Notes: generated by a model not told the origin, from the sequence alone. A stretch of 56,229 nucleotides of DNA from an uncultured Bacillota bacterium (GCA_947650795.1 CANSWR010000004.1:1-56229); one strand, 5' to 3'; counted from the stretch's first letter, positions 26,764 through 34,840 are shown. Made by a program: numbers and translations.

Positions 26764-28509
26764 ATGAATAACAAATATAGAAATGTCTACTGTGGTAAAG
26801 TAGATGTGGGATACGAAGGAAAAGAAATAAAACTTGCAGGATGGATAGATACTATACGTAATTTAGGAAGTTTAGTATTTATGACATTAAGAGATGAAAC
26901 AGGAATAGTGCAACTTATTAGTAGTGAAGTAGAACAATATTCAAAATTAAATAGAGAAAGCACTATTACAATTACAGGTATTGTTAAAAAAAGAACGCCT
27001 GATATGATAAATCCAAACATGAAAACTGGAGAAATAGAAGTTGAAATTAAAACACTAGAAGTATTAGGAGATGTATATAAAACACTACCATTTGAAGTAA
27101 AAACTAGTAAAACTTCAAGTGAAGAAACTAGACTAAAATATAGATACCTAGATTTAAGAAATAGTGAAGTGCATGAAAATATCATATTTAGAAGTCAAGT
27201 AATCGACTTTATAAGAAGCACAATGAAATCTTTAGAATTTACAGAAATACAAACTCCAATTTTAACAGCCTCAAGTCCTGAAGGTGCAAGAGACTTTATT
27301 GTTCCTTCACGTAAATTTAAAGGAAAATTCTATGCTCTTCCACAAGCACCACAAATATTTAAACAACTTCTAATGTGTAGTGGTTTTAACAAATACTTTC
27401 AAATTGCACCTTGCTTTAGAGACGAAGATCCTAGAAGTGATAGACTATATGGAGAATTTTATCAATTAGACTTTGAAATGAGTTTTGCAACACAAGAAGA
27501 TGTATTTGAAGTAGGACAAAAAGTATTTTATGATACATTTGTAAAATTTGGAAACAAAAAAGTAAGTCCTCTTCCGTTCAGAAAAATTCCATTTAAAGAA
27601 GCAATGGAAAAATATGGAAGTGACAAGCCAGACTTAAGAATTCCTTTTGAAATCGAAAATATTACAGACATACTAAAAAACAATGATAGTGTAGTATTTA
27701 AAAATAAAACAATAAATGTAATGAAAATAAAATCATTAGAAAAATCAAACTCTTGGTGTAAAAAACTTGAAGAAGAATATAAAACACTAGGTGCTTCATC
27801 ATTAGGATTTATTAAACTAGATGAAGAAAATAATTTAACAGGTAGCATGGCAAAACTATTTAGTGAAGAAGAAAAATCAGAAATAATAAATAAATTTAAT
27901 TTAGAAAAAGGTAATGTATTATTCATAATATGCGGAGACAACACTGAGAAATTCCAAAAACTATGTGGTAATTTAAGATTAAAAATAGCTAACGACTTAG
28001 AACTAATAGACAAAGATAGTTATGAATTCTGTATAATAATAGATTTCCCTATGTATGAATGGAATGAAGAAGATAAAAAATATGATTTTACTCATAATCC
28101 ATTTAGTATGCCAAATGGCGGGTTAGAGGCATTAACAAACAAAAATCCCGAAGAAATAGTAGCGTGCCAATACGATTTCGTATGTAATGGTTTAGAAATG
28201 GCCAGTGGTGGAGAAAGAAACTATAATCCAGTTATACTAAAAAAAGCATTTTCAATAGCAGGGTATGACGAATCAGTAGTAGAAAGTAAATTTCCAAGTC
28301 TTTACCAAGCGTTTCAATTTGGAGCACCACCTCATGCTGGAATGGCACCTGGAATAGATAGAATATTAATGCTTTTAAAAGATGAAGAAAACATACGCGA
28401 AATGGTAGCATTCCCTATAAGTGCTAATGGAAGTGACGCTTTAATGGGCTGTCCTAACGAAGTATTTGAAAATCAATTAAGAGAAACACATATAAAAATA
28501 AGAGACTAA
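26764..28509 (+). CDS. aspS: Aspartyl-tRNA synthetase
   Basis: Class II synthetase of bacterial type, 581 aa. The N-terminal OB anticodon domain includes GWIDTIRNLGSLVFMTLRD. Motif 2 lies around FRDEDPRSDRLYGEFYQLD, a bacterial GAD-type insertion sits near residues 290-420, and motif 3 is in GAPPHAGMAPGIDRILM. AAGGAGGAGA precedes the ATG. Expression is under the T-box leader just upstream. Confidence 0.98.
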   Translation: MNNKYRNVYCGKVDVGYEGKEIKLAGWIDTIRNLGSLVFMTLRDETGIVQLISSEVEQYSKLNRESTITITGIVKKRTPDMINPNMKTGEIEVEIKTLEVLGDVYKTLPFEVKTSKTSSEETRLKYRYLDLRNSEVHENIIFRSQVIDFIRSTMKSLEFTEIQTPILTASSPEGARDFIVPSRKFKGKFYALPQAPQIFKQLLMCSGFNKYFQIAPCFRDEDPRSDRLYGEFYQLDFEMSFATQEDVFEVGQKVFYDTFVKFGNKKVSPLPFRKIPFKEAMEKYGSDKPDLRIPFEIENITDILKNNDSVVFKNKTINVMKIKSLEKSNSWCKKLEEEYKTLGASSLGFIKLDEENNLTGSMAKLFSEEEKSEIINKFNLEKGNVLFIICGDNTEKFQKLCGNLRLKIANDLELIDKDSYEFCIIIDFPMYEWNEEDKKYDFTHNPFSMPNGGLEALTNKNPEEIVACQYDFVCNGLEMASGGERNYNPVILKKAFSIAGYDESVVESKFPSLYQAFQFGAPPHAGMAPGIDRILMLLKDEENIREMVAFPISANGSDALMGCPNEVFENQLRETHIKIRD

Positions 28510-28530
28510 CTGAGAAAAGTTAGTTTTTTT
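28506..28530 (+). terminator. aspS terminator
   Basis: CTAACT and AGTTAG pair around GAGAAA, followed by seven T. It begins within the stop codon. Confidence 0.85.
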
Positions 28531-28558
28531 CGAAAAAGAAAAAACTAACATTAGTTAG
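28531..28558 (-). terminator. Terminator of the Xre gene
   Basis: On the minus strand CTAAC-TAAT-GTTAG is followed by TTTTTTCTTTTTC. Confidence 0.8.
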
Positions 28559-28791
28559 TCGACATCATCAAAAAGTTTTCTAATATCAATGTTTAAAGCT
28601 TTAGCAATTCTATAAAGACTATCTAATCTTGACCTATTATTAGACTTAAGACTTTCTAAATTTCTTATGAATTGATGTGTGAATCCACTTTTATCAGCTA
28701 GTTCTTGTGATGTCATTTTAGATAGTTTCCTATATTTCTTTATATTTATTCTTGCTTGATAGTAGCAATAATCGTCATTGTTTTTATTCAT
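28555..28791 (-). CDS. Xre-family HTH regulator, 78 aa
   Basis: A single helix-turn-helix domain (YRKLSKMTSQELADKSGFTH then FIRNLESLKSN) typical of phage-repressor/Xre proteins, ending in LNIDIRKLFDDVD. The ATG at 28791 follows AGGTGATTGATT. An interrupted palindrome sits 45 nt upstream. It may control the divergent region that leads to the double-HEPN gene (inference). Confidence 0.85.
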   Translation of the reverse strand: MNKNNDDYCYYQARINIKKYRKLSKMTSQELADKSGFTHQFIRNLESLKSNNRSRLDSLYRIAKALNIDIRKLFDDVD

Positions 28792-28835
28792 AATCAATCA
28801 CCTAACATTATTATTACAAAAATAATATTCAAAAT

Positions 28836-28856
28836 ATGTACTCGGCCTATGTACAT
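28836..28856. promoter_or_regulatory. Putative Xre operator palindrome
   Basis: ATGTAC-N9-GTACAT. The right arm overlaps a possible -35 (TGTACA, 28850-28855) that pairs at 17 nt with TATAAT (28873-28878), a rightward promoter. The same half-site recurs as TACAT-T-ATGTA at 29281-29291 in front of the HEPN gene. Confidence 0.45.
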
Positions 28857-28879
28857 TTTCTTAATATTAGTTTATAATA

Positions 28880-29140
28880 CATCATCAAAGTGAGATGGAA
28901 ATATGAATGTGTTAGAAAAAGTATAAAGTTAGAAGTATTATTTACCTCCAGCGAAATATTAAAAATCATTTCAATACGAGAGAATATTTTTATATAGTTT
29001 GTAAAGATGGTAAATTAATAATTAAAGATTGCATGTAAAACTATAAGCAGAGTAATGGATTTATTTCTTTTTTATATAAATTTAAAAAAGAATTTAACAA
29101 TAAGAAACGTTGGAAATGTAATTATAGACCTATATAAATA
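28880..29140 (+). pseudogene. Decayed coding DNA in a 540-bp gene-free stretch
   Basis: An ATG at 28904 opens MNVLEKV and stops. A shifted frame then reads NTREYFYIVCKDGKLIIKDC and stops. Another piece reads SNGFISFLYKFKKEFNNKKR up to a stop near 29137. Together with the upstream promoter this looks like a gene with several lesions. The remainder to 29278 is AT-rich and shows nothing else. Confidence 0.35.
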
Positions 29141-29278
29141 CCAGATGCAATAATATTTGATTGATAATAAACATATGCAATTATAAATAACATAATATTT
29201 AGTGCTTCAAAATACTGTTTTTTGTGTAAAAATTTGTTCAAATGTCTTAACAAATATTAATTTTTTTCATAAACTTAC

Positions 29279-29307
29279 TATACATTATGTACTTTTTATG
29301 GTATTAT
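29279..29307 (+). promoter_or_regulatory. Promoter of the double-HEPN gene
   Basis: TATACA (29279-29284), a 17-nt spacer and TATTAT (29302-29307) with an extended -10 TGG. The palindrome TACATTATGTA (29281-29291) overlaps the -35 and spacer, a repression-type position. Confidence 0.5.
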
Positions 29308-29336
29308 ATTAAAAATCAATTAAAAGGGGGAAAACT

Positions 29337-30872
29337 ATGTATGATAAATATGGGATAAAAAAAGCAGCACTTGGAATAAGACACTTATTATTATATATAT
29401 CAAACAAAAAAGAAGAAAACTTTAATATAGTATTAAATTGCTTAAATGAAATAAAACTATGGTGTCTAATAACTAGTTTATGTAACAATATGGATGAATT
29501 ATTTGACATAGTACCAGAATTTGTCTTAGATAATATATTTTCTACTAGAGTAAATAAAGGAGAAACAGTCGAGCAAATATTTGGAAAAGGATTCAAAAGC
29601 AATTTAGACTTACCTAGAAAAGACGAATTTAAAAAAATAAGAGGATTACTTTCACATGGAAAATTCACTTACAATGATGGTATTATAAATGTTTTTCAAG
29701 AAAAATATGAAGCAACATTTGATATAAAATGGTTAGAAAGACTTATCAGTGTAACTTTAAGAAACAAAAGATTAGGTATACAAAAAGGGATGAGTGATGT
29801 ATCAGTAATGTCTTTAATAAACGCAATTGATGTAGATATAAATCAGTTTAAAGAATTCATTGACTTAGGAATAATTCAATTTTATAAAGTAACTGCATTA
29901 TCAGGAAATAAAGAAAGCATAAGCAATGCAGCGAAAACAGAAATGGATAGCAAAACTTTGACATTTGAAACATTATTTCAAGCTGCTATAAGTTTTTTAA
30001 GAATGGAAAAAAGTAATGTTTATTATTCCATAGCAGAGAATAAAAGAGAACTAAAAGCAAAATATAAAAAAATAGAAGAATTTTTTGGAAATAAAATAAA
30101 AGTTGAAGATATGCCAATAACTTTAGATCCTAAATTATTAAGTGATGAGGATTTTATAAATTTAACTTTTAAAGATAAAATAGCCTATCTAGCAAGATCG
30201 ACAAACTTTAATGACCCAATACTATATAATGGAATTATGGTTCAAAATCTTTTAGAAATGTTTGAAAATATGAGACATGGAAAAGTAGATAGTTTAAACA
30301 TATTTACTTTAAAAGAATCAAAACAATTTCTATTAAAAGTATATGCAAACATTTTCTTTACAGGTATAGATGATAAAAGAGCAGGGTGTTTAGCAGAGAA
30401 ATATGGAATAAACGCTAGATATGTATATGCCCAAAAAATATATGAAGAATACCTAAAGGCACTAGCAAGAAGTTATAAAGAATTAGAAACATACAAGGGC
30501 ACTCCATCTGCCAAGAAAAGTTGTTTATATAATATTCAAATATATACAAATTTATTGAGCGAATCAGCAAACAATCCTTTAAATGAGTTTAGTTGGAAAA
30601 TGAGAAATAGCATAGTACACAACCAAATAGAATATAAAGATGGATTCATGAAATTTTATATAACAGGTAAAAAATTAAAATTAAATCACTTTAGCAAAAA
30701 AAACAATACTTGGGGTTTTAAAGATTTTATTAATAATAGAATAATCTGGGAAATGGTATGTACAGAAGACGAGTTACTATCTTTACTAGATGACTTATAT
30801 GAGATGAATGGAGTAGAAGTAAAAGTCAACATTTCAAAATATGTTAAAAGAAAAGACTATTTAAAAAATTAG
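29337..30872 (+). CDS. Protein with two HEPN-like Rx4H motifs, 511 aa
   Basis: I do not recognise a named family. Residues 102-107 read RGLLSH and residues 423-428 read RNSIVH, each an R-x4-H motif of HEPN ribonuclease type. The surrounding segments align without gaps: KKIRGLLSHGKFTYNDG against WKMRNSIVHNQIEYKDG, with the Y-x-DG after each His. The protein is otherwise helical and soluble, with no membrane segment. AAAGGGGGA precedes the ATG. It stands alone between aspS and infC, flanked by an Xre regulator and decayed DNA, as defence genes often are. RNase activity and defence are inference. No CRISPR array is present. Confidence 0.75.
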   Translation: MYDKYGIKKAALGIRHLLLYISNKKEENFNIVLNCLNEIKLWCLITSLCNNMDELFDIVPEFVLDNIFSTRVNKGETVEQIFGKGFKSNLDLPRKDEFKKIRGLLSHGKFTYNDGIINVFQEKYEATFDIKWLERLISVTLRNKRLGIQKGMSDVSVMSLINAIDVDINQFKEFIDLGIIQFYKVTALSGNKESISNAAKTEMDSKTLTFETLFQAAISFLRMEKSNVYYSIAENKRELKAKYKKIEEFFGNKIKVEDMPITLDPKLLSDEDFINLTFKDKIAYLARSTNFNDPILYNGIMVQNLLEMFENMRHGKVDSLNIFTLKESKQFLLKVYANIFFTGIDDKRAGCLAEKYGINARYVYAQKIYEEYLKALARSYKELETYKGTPSAKKSCLYNIQIYTNLLSESANNPLNEFSWKMRNSIVHNQIEYKDGFMKFYITGKKLKLNHFSKKNNTWGFKDFINNRIIWEMVCTEDELLSLLDDLYEMNGVEVKVNISKYVKRKDYLKN

Positions 30873-30884
30873 AAAATTATATGC

Positions 30885-31008
30885 ATTATACCTTAGTCAA
30901 ATTGAAAATAAAGAAGAAAAAGCTATGTCACAAGAAATTATAGTGAGAACACTTACTAAACGTAATGGTACAAAAAATAGAAGACCAGGAAAAGGACATA
31001 GACATTAA
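30885..31008 (+). pseudogene. Orphan coding remnant after the HEPN gene
   Basis: An open frame without a usable start reads IRKLYALYLSQIENKEEKAM and continues to RPGKGHRH and a TAA at 31006-31008. It looks like the 3' end of a basic protein, unlike the neighbouring genes. A 27-aa ORF could start at its internal ATG (30926), but no ribosome binding site is seen. It may be the residue of an inserted element. Confidence 0.35.
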
Positions 31009-31027
31009 TTATAATGGAATATTTTTA

Positions 31028-31056
31028 TTGACTTTTAATATAATTTATTATAAAAT
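31028..31056 (+). promoter_or_regulatory. infC operon promoter
   Basis: TTGACT (31028-31033), 17-nt spacer and TAAAAT (31051-31056). Confidence 0.8.
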
Positions 31057-31062
31057 ATTGAA

Positions 31063-31190
31063 GTAGAAAAAGAGAAAGCAGTGTATCCACACTCACCTGA
31101 CTGACTAATGAGTTGGTAGGTTAAAAGCTAATTTTAACAGTTTTTATTAGTTTTTAAGTGGATACAATTGTATTCACTTTTTATAATTTT
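31063..31190 (+). promoter_or_regulatory. L20 leader with transcription attenuator
   Basis: A 12-bp terminator arm pair (AAGTGGATACAA / TTGTATTCACTT, 31156-31179, then TTTTTAT) precedes infC. The leader segment GTATCCAC (31083-31090) is perfectly complementary to GTGGATAC in the terminator's 5' arm and can form the competing antiterminator. Between them ACTCA and TGAGT close a further stem. This matches the known L20-controlled leader of Firmicutes infC-rpmI-rplT operons. Confidence 0.85.
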
Positions 31191-31206
31191 TTGGAGGTGA
31201 CTAGCA

Positions 31207-31725
31207 ATAGCTAAACAAAACGATTGTTTAATAAACGAACAAATTAAATTTGAAGAAGTAATGGTTATAGGCCCTAATGGAGAAAAATTAGGAGTCAAAA
31301 AAATAGCTGATGCCCTAACTTTAGCAAACTATGCAGGACTTGACCTAGTATTAATGAGTAGTAATGGTATGCCAGTTTGTAAAGTAATAGATTACAACAA
31401 ATTTAAGTATGAAAAAGTTAAAAAAGAAAAGGAAGCTAAGAAAAAACAAAGAGAACAAAACCTTGAGTTAAAAGAATATAGACTAAGTGTTACTATTGAT
31501 ACACATGACTTTGAAACAAAATTAAAAAATGCTCGAACATACATAGAAAAAGGTCATAAAGTTAAAGTATCAGTAAGATTTAAAGGTAGACAAATAGCGC
31601 ATTCTGACTTAGGTAAAGAAGTAATCCTAAAATTTGCAACTGCATTAGAGGAAGTAGGAGAAATAGAAAGTATGCCTAAACTTGAGGGAAGAAGTATGAG
31701 TTTAGTTGTAGCACCTAAAAGATAG
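31207..31725 (+). CDS. infC: Translation initiation factor IF-3, AUA start
   Basis: Binds the 30S subunit and proofreads the start codon; 172 aa. The N-domain segment CLINEQIKFEEVMVIGPNGEK begins upstream of any ATG. The only well-placed start is ATA at 31207, nine nt after GGAGG (31193-31197), and an in-frame TGA at 31198-31200 excludes an earlier start. Rare start codons are a known feature of infC, giving IF-3 autoregulation. The C-domain (VRFKGRQIAH, PKLEGRSMSLVVAPKR) is complete. Confidence 0.95.
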   Translation: MAKQNDCLINEQIKFEEVMVIGPNGEKLGVKKIADALTLANYAGLDLVLMSSNGMPVCKVIDYNKFKYEKVKKEKEAKKKQREQNLELKEYRLSVTIDTHDFETKLKNARTYIEKGHKVKVSVRFKGRQIAHSDLGKEVILKFATALEEVGEIESMPKLEGRSMSLVVAPKR

Positions 31726-31742
31726 AAAGAAGGAGATTTATT

Positions 31743-31937
31743 ATGCCAAAGCAAAAGACACATAAAGGAATATCTAAAAAAGTTAAAGTAAGACCTGGTG
31801 GAAGCACAAAAATAGGAAAACCTGGTGCAAACCATAAAACAGGAAAAAAACCAACAAGTTTCAATCGAGATCATAGAAAAGGATCATCACTAAGTAGTGC
31901 TGATATGAACAGATATAAGAAAGCGTTAAGGGGGTAA
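31743..31937 (+). CDS. rpmI: 50S ribosomal protein L35
   Basis: 64 aa, standard length, with MPKQKTHKGISKKVKVRPGG, the family basic core NHKTGKK and the terminal LSSADMNRYKKALRG. GAAGGAGAT precedes the ATG. It is the middle gene of infC-rpmI-rplT and lies 5 bp before rplT. Confidence 0.98.
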   Translation: MPKQKTHKGISKKVKVRPGGSTKIGKPGANHKTGKKPTSFNRDHRKGSSLSSADMNRYKKALRG

Positions 31938-31942
31938 AATAG

Positions 31943-32488
31943 ATGACAAGAGTTAAAGGTGGAACAGTAACCAGAGCAAGAAGAAAAAAAGTTCTTAAAA
32001 AAGCTAAAGGATATTTTGGAAGTAAACACAGATTATATAAAACAGCGCAAGAACAATTATTCCATAGTGGAAACTATAGTTTTAGAGATAGAAAGAAAAA
32101 TAAAGGTAACTTTAGAAAATTATGGATCACAAGAATTAATGCTGCTTGTAGAATTAATGATATAAGCTATTCAAAATTCATAGATGGATTAAACAAAGCT
32201 GGAATTGAAATAAATAGAAAAATGCTTAGTGAAATAGCTATAAGTGCACCAGAAGAATTTACAAATATAGTAAATATTGCCAAAGATGCTTTAAACGGAA
32301 AAGGTGTAAAAGAAGTAAAAGCACAAACAACAGAAACAAAAAAGGAGAAAGAGACTAAATCTGAAACTACAGATTTAAACTCTAAAACAGTAGCAGAATT
32401 AAAAGAACTAGCTAAATCAAAAGGTATAGAGAACTATACAAGTATGAAAAAAGCTGAATTAATAGATGCACTAAAGAGGGCTGAGTAG
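31943..32488 (+). CDS. rplT: 50S ribosomal protein L20 with a C-terminal SAP/Rho_N-like extension
   Basis: Residues 1-~120 are normal L20 ([52 protein letters not shown]). L20 is usually ~118 aa; this one is 181. The extra part is a Lys/Glu/Thr linker followed by [20 protein letters not shown] then [13 protein letters not shown], resembling SAP or Rho N-terminal-type helix-extended-loop-helix nucleic-acid binders. GGGGG precedes the ATG. L20 also regulates the operon through the leader. Confidence 0.96.
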   Translation: MTRVKGGTVTRARRKKVLKKAKGYFGSKHRLYKTAQEQLFHSGNYSFRDRKKNKGNFRKLWITRINAACRINDISYSKFIDGLNKAGIEINRKMLSEIAISAPEEFTNIVNIAKDALNGKGVKEVKAQTTETKKEKETKSETTDLNSKTVAELKELAKSKGIENYTSMKKAELIDALKRAE

Positions 32489-32518
32489 AAATGAATAATT
32501 TCATTCAGCTTTCTTTTT
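32479..32518 (+). terminator. rplT terminator and first copy of a 33-bp direct repeat
   Basis: GCTGA and TCAGC close a hairpin containing GAAAT / ATTTC, followed by TTTCTTTTT. The 33 bases at 32479-32511, starting GGCTGAGTAGAAATGAATAA and including the rplT stop codon, recur exactly at 33393-33425. Confidence 0.85.
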
Positions 32519-32606
32519 AATGTTATAAAAATTATAAAAAACGCTAGAAATGTTAATTTCTAACGTCATATGTGATACAATCTAATTGACGAAAGAAGAT
32601 GTATCC

Positions 32607-32852
32607 ATGAGACAATCAATTAAAAAAGTTCCAAAAGTTACTAGTATTAGTAATGAGGAAGAAGAAAAATTAATAAAAGAAACAGTTAACTATTATAAAT
32701 CAAATATTAGTGAAAATATGAAAATAGAATTTGAATCAACTAGAAAACATTATGATGTGAATACTAATAAATCATATTTGGATATAAATATGATTGAAAG
32801 AGACACTACTAATGATACAATTGCAATAGTAACTGAAACATTTGAAATTTAA
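32607..32852 (+). CDS. Hypothetical protein in the repeat-flanked insert, 81 aa
   Basis: A small acidic soluble ORF (MRQSIKKVPKVTSISNEEEE..). The start is uncertain: ATG 32607 after GAAAGAAG, or TTG 32586. No family is recognised. Upstream at 32541-32566 is an imperfect hairpin (ACGcTAGAAAT / ATTTCTAaCGT). It lies inside the 0.9-kb segment bounded by the duplicated rplT end. Confidence 0.45.
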   Translation: MRQSIKKVPKVTSISNEEEEKLIKETVNYYKSNISENMKIEFESTRKHYDVNTNKSYLDINMIERDTTNDTIAIVTETFEI

Positions 32853-32860
32853 TGTAAGAT

Positions 32861-32890
32861 TAATCTAAGGAGATTTCTCTCCTTAGATTA
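32861..32890. repeat. Perfect 13-bp inverted repeat
   Basis: TAATCTAAGGAGA and TCTCCTTAGATTA pair perfectly around TTTC. No U-tract follows, and the next gene starts 20 nt downstream. It could be a terminator relic or a leader element of the lipoprotein pseudogene. Confidence 0.6.
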
Positions 32891-32909
32891 TGTAATTTAG
32901 GGTGAAAGT

Positions 32910-33388
32910 ATGAAAAAAATAATTGTATTTACCGTTTGTATAATTTTACTGTCAAGTTGTAAAAAAAATGAAGTTTTGGATTTGGAAAATGAATTTAAAA
33001 CAAAAATTGTAAAAGAAAAAAATGTAAAGATGATTTTGATAACAAAAAAACGTTTTTTTCTGATGAAGAAAGAAAATTGTATTTGATATGTATAGATAAT
33101 ATTGAACTATATAATGGAAATTCTTCAATAATGTTAGATGACTATTTAAAAAGTGATAATGGAAATTTAACTTATGTAATTGATAACTTAAAAGAGAAAA
33201 TAGAATTTTCTTCTAATTTAGAAGATGGTGGAACAAAAATTTATAACAATAAAAAATCAACAAAAGATATTAAAGGAGGAATAACATTAGTAATATGTAA
33301 TACCTTAAATGGAAATAATGATATTTATATTGGAAATGGAGATATGGACATAAGTTACGGATTTAGTAAGAAAAATATGTGCAGATAA
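32910..33388 (+). pseudogene. Small lipoprotein gene, frameshifted
   Basis: ATG 32910 after AGGGTGA encodes a lipoprotein signal (MKKIIVFTVCIILLSSC, lipobox LSSC), which stops early at a TGA near 33084. From about 33029 the -1 frame continues as DDFDNKKTFFSDEERKLYLI to a stop at 33388. One base change in the A-rich stretch 33011-33028 would restore a protein of ~158 aa. The family is unknown. It lies inside the repeat-flanked insert. Confidence 0.65.
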
Positions 33389-33392
33389 AAGA

Positions 33393-33425
33393 GGCTGAGT
33401 AGAAATGAATAATTTCATTCAGCTT
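33393..33425 (+). repeat. Second copy of the 33-bp rplT 3'-end/terminator repeat
   Basis: Exact copy of 32479-32511, including the last rplT codons and the terminator stem, followed by CTTTTTT. It can serve as terminator for the lipoprotein pseudogene. The two copies bound a ~0.9-kb segment, like att sites of a small insertion. Confidence 0.8.
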
Positions 33426-33483
33426 CTTTTTTATGCAATAAATAAAAAACACATATTGCAAAATAAATCAGCATTATGTATTT

Positions 33484-34737
33484 TTATATAATTCTGGGAC
33501 TTCTTTCAAACTCTTTATGCAAAGCTTTAGTAGTCCAAAGCAAACTATACTTTGTATAACTTAAAATAAAATCAAATTCTCCTAAATATTCATAAACTCT
33601 AGGATTCCATATCATCTTAAAATCATTAAGACCTTTATAAGGACTATTCTTACTAAAATCTCCTGCCATTCCATTTAAGTCAATAAAATTAAATCCTTCA
33701 CTTTGATAATTAGTAATAAGCATATAATGAAGAAAATGATTAGGTAATATTCTATTGTAATTTTTATTAAATCCACTAGCATAAATACTAGCAACGCCAT
33801 TATACTTAATTACCAAAGCACCTGCTACAAACTCTTTAAAAATACCACTTTGAATTTTTAAATTAATTTCTCCAATTTCTTTATTAATATCATTTAATTT
33901 TCTATCACTATCCATCTTTTCTTTATAAATATCTCTATTTTTAGTATTAGACTCGAAAACTTTGTTAATTCTTTCATTGATACTAAGTTCAGTAGCATAC
34001 TCATCTTGTAAATTCTCTAAATAATTATGATAATCTACTTCAACAAGAAATAAATCTATCATTTCACTTTCTTTAAAAACTTTGTAAAGTATCTTATAAA
34101 ACTCTGAAGGTCTATCATTCTTTCTCTTAATAAGTTCATATAAATCATTAATATTATAAATATCACCCTTAATTAATCTTAACCCTCTAGAGTGAATTTT
34201 ATCTAATTTCTTTTGAATTTTTTCCTCTAAATTAGAAAAATTAAAACTTCTTAAATTTAATATAGGATTATATTTAGTTAACATACTTTCAAAATAAACA
34301 TTATTTTTTAATCTTTTATAATTATTTTTTTCTAAACATGGATACAACTTTTCAGCTGCCTCATTAATATTTTTAGTATCTGTACTAGGAAAAACCTCGC
34401 TATAAGTAATTAAAGGATCAACCTTAATAAAAGCATAACCTCTTCTTTTAAAAAACTTCTTTATGCATTTAGAAAATTCAGTAAATAACTCTTTATTGAA
34501 ATAATCAATTAAAAAACCACGAGGAGCATAACCATATTTAACATTAAGAGAAATAGACTTAGTAAGAACTAAAGAAGCTCCAATTAAATTATTATCTACA
34601 AACGCTCCAATATAAATATCAGCATAACCACTTCTGGACATAACAGTACCATATTCTTTTGTCTGATAAAAACTTGTCAAAACGTGAGACTTAGAAAAAA
34701 TATTAAATTCATCTTTTGAAATCTCTTTTATAATCAT
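33484..34737 (-). CDS. FemAB/FemX-family peptidoglycan bridge aminoacyltransferase
   Basis: Tandem GNAT-like folds that add amino acids from aminoacyl-tRNA to the stem-peptide Lys of lipid II. 417 aa, as usual for Fem proteins. Recognisable parts are SFYQTKEYG, KYGYAPRGFLIDY, a charged coiled-coil arm (~residues 255-300, DRKLNDINKEIGEINLKI), LVIKYNGVASIYASG, and FIDLNGMAGDFSKNSPYKGL near the end. The start is the ATG at 34737, 8 nt after AAGGAGG; upstream in-frame ATGs lie before or within 1 nt of the site. It implies a cross-bridged peptidoglycan. Confidence 0.88.
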   Translation of the reverse strand: MIIKEISKDEFNIFSKSHVLTSFYQTKEYGTVMSRSGYADIYIGAFVDNNLIGASLVLTKSISLNVKYGYAPRGFLIDYFNKELFTEFSKCIKKFFKRRGYAFIKVDPLITYSEVFPSTDTKNINEAAEKLYPCLEKNNYKRLKNNVYFESMLTKYNPILNLRSFNFSNLEEKIQKKLDKIHSRGLRLIKGDIYNINDLYELIKRKNDRPSEFYKILYKVFKESEMIDLFLVEVDYHNYLENLQDEYATELSINERINKVFESNTKNRDIYKEKMDSDRKLNDINKEIGEINLKIQSGIFKEFVAGALVIKYNGVASIYASGFNKNYNRILPNHFLHYMLITNYQSEGFNFIDLNGMAGDFSKNSPYKGLNDFKMIWNPRVYEYLGEFDFILSYTKYSLLWTTKALHKEFERSPRII

Positions 34738-34767
34738 TTTCATGCCCTCCTTTTGGTAACGTCTAGT

Positions 34768-34796
34768 ATTATAGCATATATTGTACAGTTTGTCTA
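34768..34796 (-). promoter_or_regulatory. Promoter of the FemAB-type gene
   Basis: On the minus strand TAGACA (34796-34791), 17 nt, and TATAAT (34773-34768) with an extended -10 TGC. Confidence 0.7.
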
Positions 34797-34811
34797 AGAA
34801 AATATGCACTC

Positions 34812-34840
34812 TTGTTATTTATATTTAAAAATAGTATAAT
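34812..34840 (+). promoter_or_regulatory. eno promoter
   Basis: TTGTTA (34812-34817), 17-nt spacer, TATAAT (34835-34840). It is divergent from the FemAB-type gene's promoter. Confidence 0.75.

Noticed and set aside
29337-30872. Calling the double-HEPN protein a Cas13
   Set aside because: At 511 aa it is far below known Cas13 sizes, no direct-repeat array or crRNA-like sequence is in the window, and only the Rx4H motifs are shared.
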